Below are positions 46,551-49,799 of a DNA stretch of 49,799 nucleotides, piece by piece (positions within the stretch are counted from its first letter, which is position 1; each line of letters starts with the position of its first letter). The position numbers were made by a program, and so were the translations under genes. The notes below the pieces were generated by a model, which worked only from the letters and a program-made list of their open reading frames with translations, did not search any database and was not told the origin of the DNA. The DNA comes from Bacteroidota bacterium (lineage in GTDB: Bacteria > Bacteroidota > Bacteroidia > Chitinophagales > Chitinophagaceae): the NCBI GenBank assembly GCA_018268075.1, contig JAFDXH010000184.1, positions 1 through 49,799 of the forward strand. The letters run 5' to 3'.

Positions 46551-47753
46551 TTATTTTAATTTGAACTTTGTTACCGGTTTGTATTCCGGTTTATGAGGGC
46601 TTGCCATTCCTGCGGCTTTCATCAGTAATTTTTCGCCAAAGCGGTTCTTTACACTATCTATCGCTTGATACAGGTTGATTATTTCCTGAGTATCTTCAAA
46701 CAGGTGTATCTGGTAATTGCCGGGAATGAGATTGCTAAAACGTATGCCCAGTAAGCGTATGAGCATACGCCGGTCGTACAGATTTTCAAATAGTTCCTGA
46801 GCCGTTTTCATTAATATATGGTCAGCATTGCTGTAGGGTATAGTTGCCTGTTTGGTGAATGTTTCAAAATTGGAATAGCGCAGTTTAAGCGTTACGCAGC
46901 CCGCAAGTTTGTTTTGGTGGCGCAGGTCAAATGCTATTTTTTCTGTCATCCGCACTATTTCGCTGTGCATCAGCTCCATATCAATCGTATCTTGTCCAAA
47001 AGTATTTTCGGTAGAAATAGATTTTTGTTCGTGGTAGGGTACTACCGGTGTTTCATCTATGCCATTGGCACGGCGCGACAGTTCATAACCATTTTTTCCT
47101 AAGAGGTTTTGCAGCATTTCTTCCGGTATTTCGCTTAGCACTTTTACCGTTTCTACGCCCATTTTCATCAATAAAAAAGCTGTTTGCTTACCTATGCCGG
47201 GCATCTTAGTAATACTCAAGGGCGCTAAAAAAGATTTTTCATTTCCGAAAGGGATTTCTATTTGGCCATTGGGCTTTACCTCGTTGGTAGCCACCTTGCT
47301 AATGAGTTTGTTACTGGCAAGCGCATACGAAATAGGCAGGCCACTTTCTTTTACCACTTTCTTTTTCAGCTCATCAGTAAATTTCAGGCAGCCAAAATAT
47401 TTATCCATACCGGTGAGGTCCACATAAAACTCATCAATAGACGATTTTTCAAACAGCGGCACGGTATCTTTTATCACATCAGTTACAAGGCGAGAGTATC
47501 GGCTGTATGCCTCCATATCGCCCCGTATAATAGTGGCATGCGGACAAAGGCGGCGTGCTGCCTTCATGGGCATAGCGCTGTGTATGCCAAACTTTCGAGC
47601 CTCATAGCTGCACGAGGCCACCACACCGCGATCGCCGCTACCGCCTATCAGTACAGGCTTGCCTTGTAGCTTTGAATTACGCAACAGCTCTACCGATACA
47701 AAAAATGAATCGAGGTCGAGGTGGGCAATATGGCGGGAGTTGTTTAGAAGCAT
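46551..47753 (-). CDS. dinB: DNA polymerase IV (Y-family)
   Basis: DinB is an error-prone translesion polymerase. The 400-residue protein has the metal site HLDLDSFFVSVELL near the N terminus and SIDEFYVDLTGMD (about 105-117), then helix-hairpin-helix LSITKMPGIGKQTAFLL (about 178-194) and the little-finger domain. It is a full-length gene, the last of the ordinary chromosomal block before the decayed accessory island. No LexA-type operator was recognised upstream. Confidence 0.95.
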   Translation of the reverse strand: MLLNNSRHIAHLDLDSFFVSVELLRNSKLQGKPVLIGGSGDRGVVASCSYEARKFGIHSAMPMKAARRLCPHATIIRGDMEAYSRYSRLVTDVIKDTVPLFEKSSIDEFYVDLTGMDKYFGCLKFTDELKKKVVKESGLPISYALASNKLISKVATNEVKPNGQIEIPFGNEKSFLAPLSITKMPGIGKQTAFLLMKMGVETVKVLSEIPEEMLQNLLGKNGYELSRRANGIDETPVVPYHEQKSISTENTFGQDTIDMELMHSEIVRMTEKIAFDLRHQNKLAGCVTLKLRYSNFETFTKQATIPYSNADHILMKTAQELFENLYDRRMLIRLLGIRFSNLIPGNYQIHLFEDTQEIINLYQAIDSVKNRFGEKLLMKAAGMASPHKPEYKPVTKFKLK

Positions 47754-47841
47754 GATTGACGATTATCAAAAGTAGTGCAGTTTTTGTTTTAATCCTCGCA
47801 GGTACATTTCAAGTTTAAGATACTCTATTTTGGCTCGCTCT

Positions 47842-47889
47842 GGCACAGGTCTTGTCGCATGGGGCTGTGCTTAGCCAGACCTGTTGCCT
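47842..47889. repeat. Hairpin repeat with GCACAGGTCT arm
   Basis: GGCACAGGTCT (47842-47852) pairs with AGACCTGTTGCC (47876-47889) with one bulge. The same ten bases in opposite orientation (AGACCTGTGC) end the window, so this may be one end of a repeat that brackets the island. Confidence 0.45.
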
Positions 47890-47949
47890 GAGTGTTACTG
47901 ATTTAATTTTTTTCCTTTATTCGTTTTCTGAAAAAAGGTAAGGCCTCTA

Positions 47950-47978
47950 TTAGCGCAAGCGTCCGCTTGCACTATTAC
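47950..47978. repeat. REP-like hairpin, left copy
   Basis: TTAGCGCAAGCGTCCGCTTGC folds into GCAAGCG/CGCTTGC with a two-base loop. It is 26-of-29 or so complementary in orientation to the copy at 48568-48594 on the far side of the transposase remnant. Confidence 0.65.
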
Positions 47979-48005
47979 TAAAAAAGGGATTACTATATTT
48001 ACTTA

Positions 48006-48561
48006 ATGATCCGCAAATATAAATTTCATGATTAGGATAAACTGTATTTTATCTCTTTTGCCACGGTGCATTGGATAGACGTTTTTGTAAGAGAAGAGTA
48101 AATGCAGATAATAATTGACTCATGGAAATTCTGTCAACAAGAGAAGGGGTTGGAAATTTATGGTTGGTGTATCATGCCAAGCCATGTACATTTGATAATT
48201 GGTAGCAACTAAAACAAATTGGAAGACATTGTTCGTGACATGAAAAGTTTTACATCGACAGCGCTTAAAAAATCAATTAAAGAAAATGTACAGGAAAGCA
48301 GAAAAGAATGGATAATTTGGATGATGGAAAGAGCAGGCAGGAAGAATGGTAATAACAATGATTGGTCCCGAAGGCTTTCGGGAGCAACAACACAATAAGC
48401 CGTTGGAAATAAAAGATCAGGAAATGTTTGATAAGACTTTGGAGTATATCCATTTGAATCCTGTAATGGCTGGTTTTGTGATTAATCCGGAAAATTGGAA
48501 GTATAGTAGTGCAATAGATTTTTCCGGTGTACAAGGGCTGATCGAATTGAATTTTAGTTAG
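48006..48561 (+). pseudogene. REP-associated tyrosine transposase (RAYT, IS200-like), degenerate
   Basis: Reading from the ATG at 48006 gives a recognisable RAYT: KYKFHD, LYFISFATVHWIDVFVREE, WKFCQQEKG, IYGWCIMPSHVHLIIGSN (HUH motif His60 and His62), EDIVRDMKSFTS and ESRKEWIIWMMERAGRKN. Nonsense codons interrupt it at codon 10 (TAG, 48033), 32 (TAA, 48099) and 69 (TAA, 48210). Near 48366 the frame shifts at a palindrome and the last part continues in another frame as QQHNKPLEI, EYIHLNPVMAGFV and GLIELNFS, ending at 48561. REP-type hairpins flank it at 47950 and 48568. It cannot make an active enzyme as it stands. Confidence 0.85.
48366..48383. repeat. Palindrome within the transposase remnant
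   Basis: TCCCGAAGGCTTTCGGGA forms a seven-base-pair hairpin with a four-base loop exactly where the transposase reading frame breaks. It is a likely small insertion or REP-type unit. Confidence 0.5.
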
Positions 48562-48567
48562 TAGGGT

Positions 48568-48594
48568 AATAGCACAAGCGGACGCTTGCGCTAA
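48568..48594. repeat. REP-like hairpin, right copy (inverted)
   Basis: AATAGCACAAGCGGACGCTTGCGCTAA is the inverted counterpart of the left REP. It begins seven bases after the transposase stop. Confidence 0.65.
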
Positions 48595-48885
48595 CGAAAA
48601 CACAACCATTGCGCCAAATGGGGCTTTCTGAAGTCACCTGAAAAAGCATTAATGAAAATGTTCGTCAAATCAAAACAGTACAACTACAATCAACTACTAC
48701 TAATTACATAAGGGCCTGCTGACAAGAAATATGAAATTTAAATCCTTCAAATGCAACATCCATCATAAATTTACATACCAATTTATTTTTTATCGGACAG
48801 CAATAGTTGCAAACTCAGGACAGCAGCATTTTTATGATTTATATTCTAAAACTAAGGATAGTTGCTGCTTGTTGCCGGATGTTTT
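48595..48885. other. Gap between transposase and toxin remnants
   Basis: This 291-base stretch has no ORF, repeat or RNA gene that I can support. Confidence 0.5.
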
Positions 48886-49170
48886 TTAGAAAAGATCGGA
48901 ATGTGAACCTAAACGGATTAATTTGATTTCCATCTCAAGGGTTATTTCCATCCAGATGACAAGCAAATCACCCTTTATGTGGCATTCCCAATTGTCTTTG
49001 TAATTACCTGAAAGTTTATGGGCTTTGTATTCTTTATTTAGGCGTTTGGCATCATTAACGGCAAGTTCATTTTCTATAAAATTGGTTACTAAGGAAAAGT
49101 CCTTTGCTGAACGTTTTTTTATCAGTTTTAAATCTTTTAGAAACTAGTTGGTATAATCAACCTTATACAT
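48886..49170 (-). pseudogene. YafQ/RelE-family toxin with internal amber codon
   Basis: The minus strand from the ATG at 49170 to the TAA at 48886 is one uninterrupted 95-codon frame except for a TAG at codon 9 (49144-49146). It begins MYKVDYTN, then the stop, then FLKDLKLIKKRSAKDFSLV and YKAHKLSGNYKDNWECH, and ends IKLIRLGSHSDLF, the layout of YafQ-type mRNA interferases. The expected residue at the stop is Gln (CAG to TAG). The start overlaps the antitoxin stop by one base (TAATG), as in real toxin-antitoxin operons. Confidence 0.85.
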
Positions 49171-49388
49171 TAGATGCTATCAAAAAAGGTCTTGAAATTG
49201 GTGATGCGCTTTGTTTTACCTTTTCTGGCATCTTCTATTGCCTTAATGGTTTCGGCATTGGGTGTATGGTGTAATTTTTTGGGTTTTACCGGAGCGATAG
49301 TTTCTATTTTAACATCAAGGTCCAGTAGAAGTTGTTTAACCAGACTGGCTTTTTTAGCGGGTATATGTATAGTTAAAGTAGTTATGAT
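49170..49388 (-). pseudogene. RelB/DinJ-like antitoxin lacking a start codon
   Basis: The frame upstream of the toxin, ending in TAA (49170-49172), encodes about 72 residues with LTIHIPAKKASLVKQLLLDLDVKIETI and TPNAETIKAIEDARKGKTKR, typical of antitoxins of YafQ/RelE toxins. No ATG, GTG or TTG exists in the frame between the upstream stop and the first conserved residue; ATC stands at 49386-49388 where ATG might be expected, and no Met occurs inside. Loss of the start is therefore likely, though a rare ATT or ATC start cannot be excluded. Confidence 0.7.
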
Positions 49389-49512
49389 AATATCGTTTGT
49401 ACAAACTTACAAATTTTGGAACTAAATTGTTCCAAATTTCCTCTAAACTGGCGTAGTTTGGTAGTTCAGGCAGAGGGAAAGAAGAGTAATGATATTACGC
49501 AACGTCCCTGCT

Positions 49513-49562
49513 TTAGCGCAAGAATGAGGCGAAGCAAAAGAGCAACCGCTTCTTGTGCTATA
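49513..49562. repeat. REP-like hairpin, second set, left
   Basis: AGCGCAAGAA (49515-49524) pairs with TTCTTGTGCT (49550-49559). The outer TTAGCGCAAG and CTTGTGCTA arms are the same as those of the REPs at 47950 and 48568, with a different loop. Confidence 0.6.
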
Positions 49563-49615
49563 TGCAATCAAGTTGAAAATTTAGGTGTACAAAAAAGAGC
49601 ACGGGATTTTATAGA

Positions 49616-49651
49616 ATGAAAGGATTGGTTGAATTGAATTTTAGTTCTTAA
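49616..49651 (+). pseudogene. C-terminal scrap of a second RAYT transposase
   Basis: The frame MKGLVELNFSS then TAA matches the end of the 48006 remnant (GLIELNFS then stop) with an 18-base near-identity at DNA level (TTGAATTGAATTTTAGTT). It is flanked by REP-type hairpins at 49513 and 49656, so it appears to be an internally deleted copy of the same element. Confidence 0.65.
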
Positions 49652-49655
49652 CTAT

Positions 49656-49699
49656 GGCACAAGAAGGCTATGCTAAAAGCCGCGCCTCATTCTTGCTCC
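49656..49699. repeat. REP-like hairpin, second set, right
   Basis: GGCACAAGAA (49656-49665) and TTCTTGCTCC (49690-49699) form the outer stem; the inner 14 bases CGCCTCATTCTTGC are an exact inverted repeat of GCAAGAATGAGGCG in the 49513 copy. Confidence 0.6.
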
Positions 49700-49788
49700 A
49701 ACAAGGGGATTTTAGCTTTAGTTAATCCCTTTTTTTTGAAATAGTTTCTTTCCCATTTTGGCGCGAGGTTGCGATTTTGGATGTTTGA

Positions 49789-49799
49789 TAGACCTGTGC
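49789..49799. repeat. Partial second copy of GCACAGGTCT arm at window end
   Basis: The window ends in AGACCTGTGC, the reverse complement of GCACAGGTCT at 47843. Only ten bases are visible. Confidence 0.4.

Noticed and set aside
48277-48609. Minus-strand ORF of 110 residues across the transposase
   Set aside because: The transposase homology is on the plus strand, so this is a shadow.
49174-49425. Plus-strand ORF of 83 residues at the antitoxin
   Set aside because: It is the complement of the antitoxin frame, which has clear family motifs on the minus strand.
49416-49619. Plus-strand ORF of 67 residues overlapping the REP pair
   Set aside because: It is low-quality and lies across repeated hairpins; no family is recognised.
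1-49799. tRNA, rRNA or CRISPR loci
   Set aside because: I scanned the intergenic regions for T-loop/anticodon patterns and for regularly spaced direct repeats and found none.

Overview
The window is AT-rich, gene-dense chromosomal DNA from a member of the Bacteroidota, most likely a Chitinophagaceae-like (Chitinophagales) environmental bacterium. Evidence: a secreted protein with a type IX secretion (Por) C-terminal sorting tail, Bacteroidota-type promoters (TTG-N17-23-TAnnTTTG), weak Shine-Dalgarno signals, an arginine operon built around the Bacteroidota N-acylornithine carbamoyltransferase, and a HU/CCDC81-like inner-membrane protein. The family assignment is inference; the phylum is well supported. 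No rRNA, tRNA or CRISPR array was found.

Layout. 1-4.7 kb: start of a response regulator (cut by the window edge), a gamma-glutamylcyclotransferase-like protein, a thioredoxin-like lipoprotein, a T9SS cargo protein, a four-helix membrane protein, and surE with a small membrane protein. 5-10.7 kb: a very large secreted GH31 glycosidase with FN3, discoidin-like, dockerin and cohesin-like modules, a lipoprotein MsrA, a thioesterase and a DoxX protein. 10.8-17.2 kb: a co-oriented cluster of a TPR lipoprotein/periplasmic protein, an outer-membrane beta-barrel, a HU/CCDC81-like transmembrane protein and a zinc-ribbon methyltransferase. 17.1-25 kb: aldehyde dehydrogenase, DUF2207-LemA pair, GH13 enzyme, ispH and a HI0933-type flavoprotein. 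25.2-29 kb: OmpA-family protein, rseP and dxr.

29-37.7 kb is an almost complete arginine operon on the minus strand, read in the order GNAT, argG, argC, argD, argF', argB, argE-like, argH, then dxr and rseP. Its leader contains a 20-residue ORF with five arginine codons overlapping mutually exclusive RNA hairpins, which looks like a translation-coupled attenuator. The carbamoyltransferase has Val at the residue that separates acetylornithine from succinylornithine enzymes, pointing to a succinylated pathway.

38-47.7 kb: a Cas4-like Fe-S nuclease, a TonB C-terminal-domain protein, a DUF805 protein, a divergent MntR/MntH pair (the transporter is fused to a UspA domain) around a palindromic operator, a GH3 acyl-adenylase-like protein, small membrane proteins, mtaB and dinB. 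47.75-49.8 kb is a decayed accessory island: a broken REP-associated tyrosine transposase between inverted REP-like hairpins, a second REP pair enclosing only the tail of the same transposase, and a YafQ-type toxin-antitoxin pair in which both genes carry inactivating changes.
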